Below, in pieces: positions 1 to 8,313 of a stretch of 64,000 nt of DNA. The position numbers were made by a program, and so were the translations under genes. The DNA comes from Lapidilactobacillus luobeiensis (GTDB lineage Bacteria; Bacillota; Bacilli; Lactobacillales; Lactobacillaceae), in the NCBI RefSeq assembly GCF_024345205.1, contig NZ_BROC01000005.1:1-64000 (forward strand), given 5' to 3'. The first letter of the stretch is position 1. Each line of letters opens with the position of its first letter. The notes beneath the pieces were generated by a model. The model was not told where the DNA came from. It did no database searches and saw only the letters and a list, made by a program, of their open reading frames with translations.

Positions 1-113
1 CCGCTGGTTTTGCGGATTGGCTTCAAACGATGCCCACTGCGTTCCAGCCACCACAAACGCCCTGAGGCGGTTGCGTCACCACCAAACCCAGCACACCTGC
101 AAACAAGCGGAGA
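1..113 (+). repeat. C-family intergenic element, 3' part (cut by window start)
   Basis: Bases 12-110 closely match 14288-14393 (shared stretches include ATTGGCTTCAAACGATGCCC and CCTGAGGCGGTTGCGTCACC). The visible hairpin is CCGC (1-4) with GCGG (12-15). The C copy at 14.3 kb has AATTCC/GGAATT at that place, so the stem is kept with different bases. The left half lies outside the window. A short piece at 152-167 (GGTCAGTTCGCACT) matches the edge of A-family copies. Confidence 0.7.
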
Positions 114-172
114 AACAAATACAGCAACGGCACTTTTTCAGGTCGATTCAAAACGATGCAGGTCAGTTCGCA

Positions 173-1195
173 CTAAAAAAGCAATTTGCTGGCAACGATC
201 ATCAGCCCCAGTAAACAAGTTGAACTGATCAAACAGGCCAAAACAGCTTTCCGGCCACTTTTCCAGAACACTTTGAAATTAACACTGATCCCCAAGGCAG
301 CCATTGCCATACCCAAGATCAGATAGGCCAATTTGACTAACCCGGCCAAGACAGTTGCGGATAAGGGAAGAAAGGTCCCGGCGACTGATGCCAAAACAAA
401 ACCCAACATGAACCAAGGAATCGGTAATTTCTTTGGTCCGGCGTTCGTTTGTTGCTGTTGGCGTTGATACCAAATCCCAATGATCAATGCAGCCGGAGCT
501 AACATCAAGACCCGCGAAAGTTTCATGATGATCGCGGCGTTCAAGGAAACTGGTCCGTTGGCGCCACCTGTCGCCACCGCATGGGCGATCTCGTGCAAGG
601 ATCCGCCGGCCATCACACCGAATTGAGTTGGGGTCAGATGCAAGATCGGTCGCAACCCGATCTCGATCAAGGTGAAAACAGTCCCCAAGATCGCGACGAT
701 CGCCACTGCTAAAACCTCATCATCATGCTTTTGTTCTTCAAGGCCGTCAGCCGCTGGGATCTGTGATGAGATGCCCATGACTGCCGCCGCGCCGCAGATC
801 CCGGTGCCCGAAGCTGCCAAAATCGCCAATTGTTGCGAGACTCCGAATTTACGCGCCAACCAATATGTTAAACTGATCGTCCCGGCCACGATCGCCATCG
901 CTAATAGGATTGTTTTGACCCCAGCCTGTGCCAACTCGATCAAGTTTAACTTGAAACCTAAAAGAATGATCCCTAAACGCAAAAATTTATTGGAAATGAA
1001 CTGATTGCCCGTCCGACTGGCCTGTACCGCCGTTGGAAAAACTTGAAAAATCATGCCTAAGATCAACGCCAAAACTAGCGCGCCGATCACCGATAGATAA
1101 GGTAAACTCCCCAAAACACTGCCGACCACCGAACAAAATAAGGTGATCAAAAACGCGTAAACAAAGCTTTTGCTGCGTAGCACTTTTAAATCCAT
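173..1195 (-). CDS. yeiH: YeiH/UPF0324-family membrane transporter (putative sulfate exporter family)
   Basis: 340-residue polytopic membrane protein with about nine to ten hydrophobic segments. The family-typical glycine-rich stretch AASGTGICGAAAVMG lies near residues 125-140, and GSLHEIAHAVATGGANGP near 195-212. Length and pattern fit the UPF0324/YeiH family (Pfam Cons_hypoth698). The family is often annotated as a sulfate exporter, but substrates are poorly proven. The ATG is preceded by AAGGAGGAG at good spacing. It is divergent from a LysR-type gene, the usual arrangement for YeiH with its regulator, so control by that LysR protein is a fair inference. Confidence 0.85.
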   Translation of the reverse strand: MDLKVLRSKSFVYAFLITLFCSVVGSVLGSLPYLSVIGALVLALILGMIFQVFPTAVQASRTGNQFISNKFLRLGIILLGFKLNLIELAQAGVKTILLAMAIVAGTISLTYWLARKFGVSQQLAILAASGTGICGAAAVMGISSQIPAADGLEEQKHDDEVLAVAIVAILGTVFTLIEIGLRPILHLTPTQFGVMAGGSLHEIAHAVATGGANGPVSLNAAIIMKLSRVLMLAPAALIIGIWYQRQQQQTNAGPKKLPIPWFMLGFVLASVAGTFLPLSATVLAGLVKLAYLILGMAMAALGISVNFKVFWKSGRKAVLACLISSTCLLGLMIVASKLLF

Positions 1196-1263
1196 AACCC
1201 GACTCCTCCTTAATCAACTTTTTCATGGTATCATAGTCAGCAGATAAGTAAAAATTAGGATTT

Positions 1264-1289
1264 ATTAGTTAGCTATAAATTTTACTAAT
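1264..1289. promoter_or_regulatory. inverted repeat, candidate LysR operator
   Basis: ATTAGT (1264-1269) and ACTAAT (1284-1289) form an interrupted palindrome around TATAAA, in the 108-bp gap between the divergent yeiH and LysR genes. Position and AT-rich dyad form fit a LysR-type autoregulatory site. Assignment is by position only. Confidence 0.45.
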
Positions 1290-1303
1290 GGCGAGGACTC
1301 AAG

Positions 1304-2182
1304 ATGCTCGACAAACGCTATCTGACCTTTTATCACTTAGGGCGTAATCTTTCTTACACCCAGACCGCCCAAGAATTATTCATTACCCAGCCGGCTGTTT
1401 CGCAGCAGATCAAATCACTGGAGGCGGAACTGCAATTACTACTGGTGCAACGGATCCATGGTCGGATCCAATTGACGCCAGAAGGGCAAATGCTGTTGAC
1501 TTATCTACAACTGATCATCACAGAAAATAAACATTTTTTTGCGGCCTTGCAGCGAACAGGCGCCCCGACCCAACTAAAATTAGGCTGTACGCTTTCCCTT
1601 AGCCGCACCTTATTACCACCGCTGCTCCAAGTGCTCAACGAGAAATACGCGCAGATCACAGTCAAGCTGGGCAACACTCAAGATAATCTAGCCAATTTGC
1701 GGCGAGGGCAAATTGATTTTAGTCTGATCGAGGGTAATTTTGATCCGCAGGAATTTGACGCCTATTTTCTACAAAATAGTGAGTTTATCGCGGTCACAGG
1801 TCAGCGCCGACTTAGCCACCACGCTGGACTCAACATCGCCGCCTTACGTTCAGAAACTTTGCTCGTTCGCGAACCTGGTTCTGGTAGTCGCGAGATCTTA
1901 ACCAGTTTTCTTGCGACCCAAAATCATCAACTCAGCGAATTTCACCACCAAATGGAACTGCCTGATCCAGAAACGATCATTCATTTATTACAGACCGGTG
2001 TTGGTTTTAGTTTTCTCTATCGTGACCTGGTCGCTAAAGAACTTGCGGCGCAAACGCTTTGGCAACTGCCCCTGCCCGACTTCCACATCAGTCACCCGAT
2101 CAATTTAGTTTTCCCCAAAAACAGCTTCTTTAAAAACGAATACGCGACTTACGCCCAGTTGTTGGCTCCTGACTCGATTTGA
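1304..2182 (+). CDS. LysR-family transcriptional regulator
   Basis: 292 residues. The N-terminal winged helix-turn-helix (about residues 1-60, containing LSYTQTAQELFITQPAVSQQ) is diagnostic of LysR. A type-2 periplasmic-binding-like effector domain follows from about residue 90 (LKLGCTLSLSRTLLPPLL). The ATG at 1304 follows GAGGACTCAAG. It is transcribed away from the YeiH-type transporter and probably controls it. CysL/YeiE-type LysR proteins act next to yeiH in other bacteria, but the effector cannot be read here. A strong stem-loop ends the gene. Confidence 0.9.
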   Translation: MLDKRYLTFYHLGRNLSYTQTAQELFITQPAVSQQIKSLEAELQLLLVQRIHGRIQLTPEGQMLLTYLQLIITENKHFFAALQRTGAPTQLKLGCTLSLSRTLLPPLLQVLNEKYAQITVKLGNTQDNLANLRRGQIDFSLIEGNFDPQEFDAYFLQNSEFIAVTGQRRLSHHAGLNIAALRSETLLVREPGSGSREILTSFLATQNHQLSEFHHQMELPDPETIIHLLQTGVGFSFLYRDLVAKELAAQTLWQLPLPDFHISHPINLVFPKNSFFKNEYATYAQLLAPDSI

Positions 2183-2207
2183 TCAACCAGCCTGGATTTC
2201 GCGCAAT

Positions 2208-2238
2208 AAAAAAACGTTCAACATTCTGAACGTTTTTT
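2208..2238. terminator. bidirectional terminator between LysR gene and etfA
   Basis: AAAAAACGTTCA, a short loop, then TGAACGTTTTTT. Flanking A- and T-runs let it work for both converging genes. Confidence 0.85.
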
Positions 2239-2247
2239 ATTAGCGCT

Positions 2248-3246
2248 TTACTTAAGTGCCGCTTGCTTCCGCTGATCTACTTGCTGTAAAGCGGTCAAGA
2301 ATCCGTTGGCCTCACCGACAAACCCATAGTCAGCCACCGAAAAAATAGCTGCCTGAGGATCGGGATTGACTGCAACGATCACTTTAGCATTCGTGATCCC
2401 ACTAAGAAATTGCACGGCGCCTGAGATCCCCAAGCAAAACAGCAACTCCGGCGCCACCGTCTGCCCACTTTGTCCGATTTGATCCTTGACCGAGAAACCT
2501 CCACCGTCTGTCAGCGGTCGCGTCACCCCGATCTGAGCATCGATCTTTTGCGCCCAAGACCGTGCAACGGTCTTACTAGCGGCGTCAGCCGCGCCACGAC
2601 CAAGCGCGATGATCCGTTTGGCTTGACTCAGACCGGTCTGTGGCGTCGCTACTTTTTTCTCAGCGATGATCTGAAAATGGGCCACTTCCGGCCAAGGTAA
2701 GTCAGTCACCACTTCCAGCTCAGGGCGGGATCGGTCCGGTTCAACTTTCTGCGCCGCAAACGTATTAGGTCGCACGGTCGCCATTTGCGGTCGTTTATCT
2801 GGGCAAACGATCTCACACATGATATTGTCACCATAAGATGGCTTCGTCTGAACCAATAATTCATCTTCAAAATGGAGCGCCAAACAATCAGCCGTCAAAC
2901 CCGTCTGCAGTTTTGCTTGTAGCCGCGGCGCTAATGACCGTCCCAAAGCGGTGGCGCCAAACAAGAAACTATTAGGCTGATCTCGTTGGACTAGGTGTGC
3001 CAAAAGTGTGGCCTGTTCCGCGTCCGCTACTTGCGCCAGCCGCGGGTCTTGCACAACCAAGATCTTGTCTGGCCCGTATTCTGCTAAAGTCGCCGCCAAA
3101 TGTTGCGTTGGCGTTTCAAATAACACCGCGACGACCTTAAATCTAGGCGCGATCTCCCGAGCCCTGGTGAGCAATTGAAAGACAGTGGGCTCGATTTGAC
3201 CCAGCTGTTGTTCCGCAAAAATCCATACTTCCGGTATCTTCGTCAT
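2248..3246 (-). CDS. etfA: electron transfer flavoprotein, alpha subunit
   Basis: 332 residues. The N-terminal alpha/beta domain (about 1-190) is followed by the C-terminal FAD domain (about 200-325) carrying FCLGISGAVQFLSGI, the EtfA FAD-binding signature, and then ATVRPNTF-type and NPDPQAAIFSVADYG elements. With EtfB it forms the heterodimer that passes electrons between an acyl-CoA dehydrogenase and another partner. It is the last gene of the dehydrogenase-etfB-etfA operon, 13 bp after etfB, with SD AGGAGGT. ETF genes are not widespread in lactobacilli, so acquisition by transfer is possible. Confidence 0.93.
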   Translation of the reverse strand: MTKIPEVWIFAEQQLGQIEPTVFQLLTRAREIAPRFKVVAVLFETPTQHLAATLAEYGPDKILVVQDPRLAQVADAEQATLLAHLVQRDQPNSFLFGATALGRSLAPRLQAKLQTGLTADCLALHFEDELLVQTKPSYGDNIMCEIVCPDKRPQMATVRPNTFAAQKVEPDRSRPELEVVTDLPWPEVAHFQIIAEKKVATPQTGLSQAKRIIALGRGAADAASKTVARSWAQKIDAQIGVTRPLTDGGGFSVKDQIGQSGQTVAPELLFCLGISGAVQFLSGITNAKVIVAVNPDPQAAIFSVADYGFVGEANGFLTALQQVDQRKQAALK

Positions 3247-3259
3247 CTTCGCTGACCTC

Positions 3260-4045
3260 CTATATCAAATTTTTCGCATGAAGCGCCGCATGTAGATCCA
3301 GTGCTGCTTGCTGTGGGTCTGTCGCTAAAAAGACCGTTTCTTGTTGTTTACGTTGTGGTGCCATGACTTTGCGGACAACTGTCGGCGATCCGGAAACGCC
3401 CAAACGAAGGGGATCCGCAGCCAAATCAGTCTCTTGCCAAACCGTTATCTCTTGTTGAAAACTGGCCTTGATCATCCGCGGTTGTAAATAACCCGGCTGA
3501 TTCAGATCATTGCTGGCAGTAACCACCGCCGGCAACGTCAAAGCCACTGTTTGTTCAAGGTCCCCAAGACGCCGCATGCCTTCTAAGCGCCGATCCTTTA
3601 AAGTCAAACTGCTGGCCAAGGTCAATTGCGGCCAACCAAGAAACTCAGCCACGATCGGACCGACTTGACCGGTATCCGCGTCGACAGCTTGCCGACCAAA
3701 GAACACCAGCTCGACAGCGCCTAGTTTGCGGATTGCTTGACTCAAAGTGTAGCCGGTCGCCAAAGTATCTGACCCAGCAAAGGCGCGGGCGCTCAATAAA
3801 ATTGCACGATCAGCACCCATCGCCAAGCCTTCGCGTAAACAGTACTCATTGTCGGCCGGTCCCATCGAGATCACAATGACCTCACCGCCAACTTGGGCTT
3901 TGATTGCTAACGCCGCCTGGATCGCGTGACGATCGAACGGATTGATTTTGCCGGCGACACCTTGACGAACTAGATTATGAGTCACCGGATCAAGCTTGAC
4001 CTGATTAGACTCTGGCACTTGTTTGATACAAACCACGATTTTCAT
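3260..4045 (-). CDS. etfB: electron transfer flavoprotein, beta subunit
   Basis: 261 residues. It opens with KIVVCIKQVPES, typical of EtfB. The nucleotide-binding motif reads VDADTGQVGPIVAEFLGWP around residues 120-140. The T-x-Q-V-G-P form resembles EtfB proteins that carry a second FAD in bifurcating ETFs rather than the AMP-binding DDDCNQTGQM form; this is recalled family knowledge, not a computed alignment. ATG 4045 is chosen over TTG 4048 because AGAAGGGAAG sits about 10 nt before it. It lies 66 bp after the acyl-CoA dehydrogenase gene in the same operon. Confidence 0.92.
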   Translation of the reverse strand: MKIVVCIKQVPESNQVKLDPVTHNLVRQGVAGKINPFDRHAIQAALAIKAQVGGEVIVISMGPADNEYCLREGLAMGADRAILLSARAFAGSDTLATGYTLSQAIRKLGAVELVFFGRQAVDADTGQVGPIVAEFLGWPQLTLASSLTLKDRRLEGMRRLGDLEQTVALTLPAVVTASNDLNQPGYLQPRMIKASFQQEITVWQETDLAADPLRLGVSGSPTVVRKVMAPQRKQQETVFLATDPQQAALDLHAALHAKNLI

Positions 4046-4111
4046 CAATAAACTTCCCTTCTCAGTGTGATCATTTGATCGATGCGACCCACTGACACTT
4101 CTCGTTGAACT

Positions 4112-5236
4112 TTAGATCCGCGTTGCGACTTCAAGTTTCGTGATCTCGCCACGCATTTTCTCGACTGTTCCTTCGGCGATCTCCAACGCGCGGGCATCGC
4201 GGATCAAATGTTCAACTGGGTAATCAAGACTGTAGCCATAGCCGGCCAAGATCTGCAAAGCGTCATCACCAGCACGAACAGCCTGACGACTACCATGAGT
4301 TTTGGCCATTGCCGCAACTTCCGCATAAGGACGCCGTTGTTGCTTAAGAGCCGCGGCTTCTTGATATAAAAGTGTGGTCGTTTCCTTGGCCAGCGCGATA
4401 TCCGCGAGCTTACGTTGGATCGCTTGTAATTCTGTCAAACGAAATTGACCTGATTTCCGTTGATACGCGTAAGCGACCGCGATTTCTAACTCATGTTCAA
4501 TGATCCCGGCAGCGACCGCGCCCATCAAGATCCGCGCGTCCGCATGGGCGCTATCGCCGATCTCGTGACCTTGCCCCACCTTGCCTAAGAGATGATCGGC
4601 TGGCACCACGATATTTTCCATAAAGATCTCCGCGATCGGTGTTCCGGTCAAGCCTAAGAAATTTTCCCGCTTGCCAAACTTGAAACCGGGCATATTTTGA
4701 TCGATCAGGAAAACAGAGAATTCTTCTGGAGCAGTTTTGACCAAGACACAGTACACTTCCGCCAAGCCACCATTGGTGATCATGATTTTATTGCCATTCA
4801 GCACCCAGTTTTCACCTTGCCGCACCGCCGTAGAACCTAAAGTGCTGTGATCAGAACCACCACTGGGCTCTGTCATCGAAAAGGCAAAGATCCGCTGATT
4901 CGCGCTAGGCAAATAACGTTCGAGTAACGAAGGCTGACCGTATTTCAGTAACTGATCCAGCGTTTTATAGTGGCCCTCTAACGTTACTGCCACACTAGCG
5001 TTGCCCACCGCTAGATCATAGATCGTCTGCGCCGTGGCTATCGCGTCAAAGCCAGCGCCACCATACTGTTCAGGCAACATCAAGCCGAGAAAACCATTAT
5101 CGATCAGTTTCTGATAAATACCATTGACAAAAAAACGCTGTTGATCGATCGCCATATCATTCGGCCGGATCTCTTTCTCACTGAACTCACGGACCATTTG
5201 GTGCAACATCAACTGCGCCGCTGTTAAATCAACCAT
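4112..5236 (-). CDS. acyl-CoA dehydrogenase family flavoprotein
   Basis: 374 residues, the normal length for short-chain acyl-CoA dehydrogenases. Signature 1 reads FSMTEPSGGSDHS, and the C-terminal signature is YGYSLDYPVEHLIRDARALEIAEGT. The glutamate of AEGT (about Glu355) matches the catalytic base of butyryl-CoA dehydrogenases; the usual preceding Tyr is Ala. It likely reduces or oxidises a short acyl/enoyl-CoA with EtfAB. First gene of the operon. ATG 5236 lies 7 nt after ACCTCC (GGAGGT on the coding strand), whereas the upstream in-frame GTG is too close to it. Substrate unknown; no CoA-transferase or hydratase is adjacent. Confidence 0.9.
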   Translation of the reverse strand: MVDLTAAQLMLHQMVREFSEKEIRPNDMAIDQQRFFVNGIYQKLIDNGFLGLMLPEQYGGAGFDAIATAQTIYDLAVGNASVAVTLEGHYKTLDQLLKYGQPSLLERYLPSANQRIFAFSMTEPSGGSDHSTLGSTAVRQGENWVLNGNKIMITNGGLAEVYCVLVKTAPEEFSVFLIDQNMPGFKFGKRENFLGLTGTPIAEIFMENIVVPADHLLGKVGQGHEIGDSAHADARILMGAVAAGIIEHELEIAVAYAYQRKSGQFRLTELQAIQRKLADIALAKETTTLLYQEAAALKQQRRPYAEVAAMAKTHGSRQAVRAGDDALQILAGYGYSLDYPVEHLIRDARALEIAEGTVEKMRGEITKLEVATRI

Positions 5237-5275
5237 TATCACTACCTCCGTAAACTACTTCACAAGTATATCCTG

Positions 5276-5304
5276 ATTGTAACCCTTTTCACGTTTCGAC
5301 ACAA
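5276..5304 (-). promoter_or_regulatory. promoter of acyl-CoA dehydrogenase-etfBA operon
   Basis: On the minus strand, TTGTGT (-35), a 17-bp spacer and TACAAT (-10), about 40 bp before the start codon. Confidence 0.6.
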
Positions 5305-5424
5305 GCAAAATATACTTATTTTATATAATTATTTCGTCCACGAGTTGCAGAGTTGCTTACAAACAAGCAATTGTATGATATACCATTCTATCTGTGCAAA
5401 ATAGATATACATTTGTTATATATA

Positions 5425-5459
5425 AAAAGATTGCAAGGCAAACGCACTTGCAATCTTTT
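5425..5459 (-). terminator. terminator of the ImmA/DUF4411 operon
   Basis: AAAAGATTGCAAG pairs with CTTGCAATCTTTT (13 bp) around a 9-nt loop, flanked by A and T runs. It lies 70 bp after the DUF4411 gene. Confidence 0.8.
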
Positions 5460-5529
5460 ATAGTGTCTTGTTATTGTCACCCCAGGATAGGGTTTAATAT
5501 AAAAATTTTTACCAACCGAATATAGGTAA

Positions 5530-6036
5530 TTAGACTCGGAGATCGATCTCTTCAAAAAACTCAAGCATCGAGATACAGGGAACTTTTAAATCCTGAGCAA
5601 TATCAGGGATTTTACAATTCTTAGCCGGATGTTGTTGATTGAGATTGATATTCTTGACTTCATCCGTCACGATCGTATAACCAGTCTTTTTAGCGATCGC
5701 GATCAACCAACCATCAGCAATCCTTAAATTTGCCCAACCCCGGTCACTGTACAAAGCCTCATCCTGATAATTAGCGCTGGCTTGAATATGTTCCAGCACC
5801 TGCTGCCACTCATTAACGTACAGCCGCTGATCGAGCAGTTTATGTTGGTAATGATTCTTTAAATACTCATTGACGAACCACTCACTTTGAATGTTTTCGT
5901 TGGCGACCACCTTAGGGATAACAATTTCAGCATTAAGAATAGTTGTAAATTCGCGCCAGAAAGTGGGAAAATTTGCTTTAGGGTAATAGCGATCGTAGAA
6001 AGAGATATAAATGTTTGTATCCAATAAATATGTCAT
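5530..6036 (-). CDS. DUF4411 family protein, PIN-like putative nuclease (toxin candidate)
   Basis: 168 residues. It begins MTYLLDTNIYISF with the PIN-type Asp6; further acidic residues are Asp108 (ADGWLIAIA) and Asp125 (IVTDE), the spacing of a PIN active site. DUF4411 proteins are regularly encoded after an XRE-ImmA/IrrE gene, as here: the start codon directly abuts the stop of the protease gene, so translation is coupled. An RNA-cleaving toxin controlled by its neighbour is the likely role, by family context only. Confidence 0.8.
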   Translation of the reverse strand: MTYLLDTNIYISFYDRYYPKANFPTFWREFTTILNAEIVIPKVVANENIQSEWFVNEYLKNHYQHKLLDQRLYVNEWQQVLEHIQASANYQDEALYSDRGWANLRIADGWLIAIAKKTGYTIVTDEVKNINLNQQHPAKNCKIPDIAQDLKVPCISMLEFFEEIDLRV

Positions 6037-7146
6037 CTAACGATGCTCCTTCAAGATATGATAACCTTTGTAGCCCACGCCAATAATATTAAATGCTTCT
6101 GTGTAAGATAGTTGTTGGTTATTGATGGCGTTTTGTACATAGTTGAAGAATTGGCGATCGATTCTAAAACGAATATTATTTTTGAAATTGCCTCCGCTTG
6201 TTTTTTCGGTTATTTGTGCCTGACGATAGCTTTCAAAATTTTGGGTCAGCTCATCGATCAATTGATCGTAGTGAGCCTGTTTGATTTTATGATTATCCAA
6301 TAAGCGCCGGGCGATCACAAATTCACTGACCCTAAAATGTGCCGCTAATTCGGCAATTTCGGTTGTTTGACGATACTGCTTCAGAAAACTTGCTTGGGGG
6401 ACTAATATTTCCGCCGTCACTTTATTGACAAATGCTTCTGTCGAGTCAAAATCATGCTTCAGGCTTTGGTGTCCAAGAATCTCCTCGTCTGCAATAAAGA
6501 GATGGACCAATTCGTGAATAAGTGTGAACAGCTGACCATTACTGCTATCTTTTTGATTAACAAAAATAAGCGGTGCTTTCTTGTCGACCAACACAAATCC
6601 ACGAAACTCTTGCGGATCCAGCACTCGATGAGTGTTGTCCTTATACTTACCATTGAAGAAAACGAAGACGCCGATCCTATTGATCAGCTTACGCAAGTAT
6701 TGAATAATATGTGCTCGATCCGTATTTTGATAGTAATCTTGATCGATCCCTAAAGTATGACGAATAAAGCGAGCCACCAACAAAGCATCATCATGATTCG
6801 TAAACCGTCCGATATAAGCTAAGTCAGTGTCGATCTCTCCACGTAGGAAATCTTGCTTCGTGCGCATCTCGGCAATGGTATCCAACAATTCTTTACTAGG
6901 TTGGCTCAAGTGTTCCGAGTTGACCGTACGAAAGTTGATTTGCTCGGCTACTGACTCAAGTGGTCGATCTAGGAGTAATAACCCCACTGGGATCTTCAGT
7001 ACATTGGCAATTTTGATCAGCTGGTTAAAGGTAGGTGTTTTTTTGCCAGACAAAAAATCAGGAAAATTCTGATGAGTTTTTTCCTGCATAAACGCAACCG
7101 TTAGACCAGATTTTTCAAAATAGGCCTTCAGTGTTGTCGCATTCAT
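6037..7146 (-). CDS. XRE-family DNA-binding protein with ImmA/IrrE metallopeptidase domain
   Basis: 369 residues. An N-terminal helix-turn-helix (about 1-65, including FLSGKKTPTFNQLIKIANVL) is followed by an ImmA/IrrE zinc protease domain with HELVH at 211-215 (His211, Glu212, His215). ATG 7146 is preferred because AAAGGTGG precedes it; the TTG 30 bp upstream has no SD. Proteins of this build repress their own operon and cleave or inactivate regulators. With DUF4411 it forms a compact two-gene defence- or toxin-antitoxin-like module bounded by a terminator. Confidence 0.87.
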   Translation of the reverse strand: MNATTLKAYFEKSGLTVAFMQEKTHQNFPDFLSGKKTPTFNQLIKIANVLKIPVGLLLLDRPLESVAEQINFRTVNSEHLSQPSKELLDTIAEMRTKQDFLRGEIDTDLAYIGRFTNHDDALLVARFIRHTLGIDQDYYQNTDRAHIIQYLRKLINRIGVFVFFNGKYKDNTHRVLDPQEFRGFVLVDKKAPLIFVNQKDSSNGQLFTLIHELVHLFIADEEILGHQSLKHDFDSTEAFVNKVTAEILVPQASFLKQYRQTTEIAELAAHFRVSEFVIARRLLDNHKIKQAHYDQLIDELTQNFESYRQAQITEKTSGGNFKNNIRFRIDRQFFNYVQNAINNQQLSYTEAFNIIGVGYKGYHILKEHR

Positions 7147-7343
7147 TTTCGTTACCACCTTTCCGCACCCTATCAAGAGATCAAGCTTTACGCTAAGTAT
7201 AGCATAGAATAATTGCTATATTGTCAGCGTTCATCTTCCCCTCTCAGCTAGTTATAAATACGCAGATCAGAATTATTTTTTTCAAGAACTCAAAATTATT
7301 ACCCAAGTCATCCCAAGGATAGCCACGCGCAATATGACATCGC

Positions 7344-8312
7344 CTAGTCGTTCTCATGTTCGCTTAAATACGTCATCACAGTTTGACGGTCAAGATAGCC
7401 TTGGAGCTGGCCGCTTTCATTTACCGCCAAATAATCATGGCTCGCTAAAGCGCTAAAACCAGTCCGCAAGGTATCTTGATAATCGACGGTTTGGATCCGT
7501 TCGGCAGCGACAGTGGGCGCAGTTGGTAAGTAGCCTTGGACAAGTCCGACCCGGCCAAGATAGATATCATAAACATTCTGGGCTAGACTGGCTCCGAAAA
7601 ACTCGCGGACAAACTCATTGGCAGGGTGCTGGGCGATCTGCTGTGGGGTATCGACTTGTAGCAATTCACCAGTTCGCATGATCCCGATCCGATGGCCCAA
7701 CTTCAAAGCTTCATTCATATCGTGAGTTACGAAGACGATCGTGTTGTGATAGCGTTCGTGCAGTCTTAGGACCAGATCTTGCAACTGCTGTCTTGACAAG
7801 GGATCCAAGGCGCTGAAGGGCTCGTCCATCAAAACGATCGAGGGCTGCGCGGCCAAGGCTCGTAAAATACCGATCCGTTGCTGCTCACCACCAGACAATT
7901 CGCTAGGCATCCGGTCACGGTAAACCTTAGGATCCAAGCCTACTTCATTTAACAGTTCATCGATCGTGGCGCTGATTTCTTTTTTCGTGGTCCCTTTCAT
8001 TTCTGGGATCACCGCAATATTTTGGGCTACTGTCATTGTGGGAAATAACGCGATCTGCTGGAGCACATAGCCCATGTCCCAGCGCAACGTCCGGACTGGG
8101 ATCTGACTGCTGTCTTGATCATTGACCAAGATCTTACCTGCAGTTAGTGACTCTAAGCGGTTGATCATCTTTAGCGACGTGGTCTTGCCACTGCCAGAAG
8201 TGCCCACTAAAACGAAAAACTCGCCTTGCTTGATTTTCAAATTCAAATCCAGAATAACTGTTTTGCCATTGAAGGCCTTTTTAACATGTTGAAATTCAAT
8301 TGCCGTCGCCAT
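7344..8312 (-). CDS. osmoprotectant (glycine betaine/carnitine/choline) ABC transporter ATP-binding protein, OpuCA type
   Basis: 322 residues. Walker A is GTSGSGKTTS, the signature LSGGEQQR, Walker B IVLMDEPFSALDP, the H-loop THDMNEA. The C-terminal ~80 residues form a reduced CBS-like region (TLRTGFSALASHDYLAVNE), shorter than the tandem CBS pair that senses ionic strength in OpuA/OpuCA. It starts 1 bp after the permease stop codon, so the two are coupled. It energises uptake of quaternary ammonium solutes under osmotic stress. Confidence 0.9.
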   Translation of the reverse strand: MATAIEFQHVKKAFNGKTVILDLNLKIKQGEFFVLVGTSGSGKTTSLKMINRLESLTAGKILVNDQDSSQIPVRTLRWDMGYVLQQIALFPTMTVAQNIAVIPEMKGTTKKEISATIDELLNEVGLDPKVYRDRMPSELSGGEQQRIGILRALAAQPSIVLMDEPFSALDPLSRQQLQDLVLRLHERYHNTIVFVTHDMNEALKLGHRIGIMRTGELLQVDTPQQIAQHPANEFVREFFGASLAQNVYDIYLGRVGLVQGYLPTAPTVAAERIQTVDYQDTLRTGFSALASHDYLAVNESGQLQGYLDRQTVMTYLSEHEND

Positions 8313-8313
8313 G

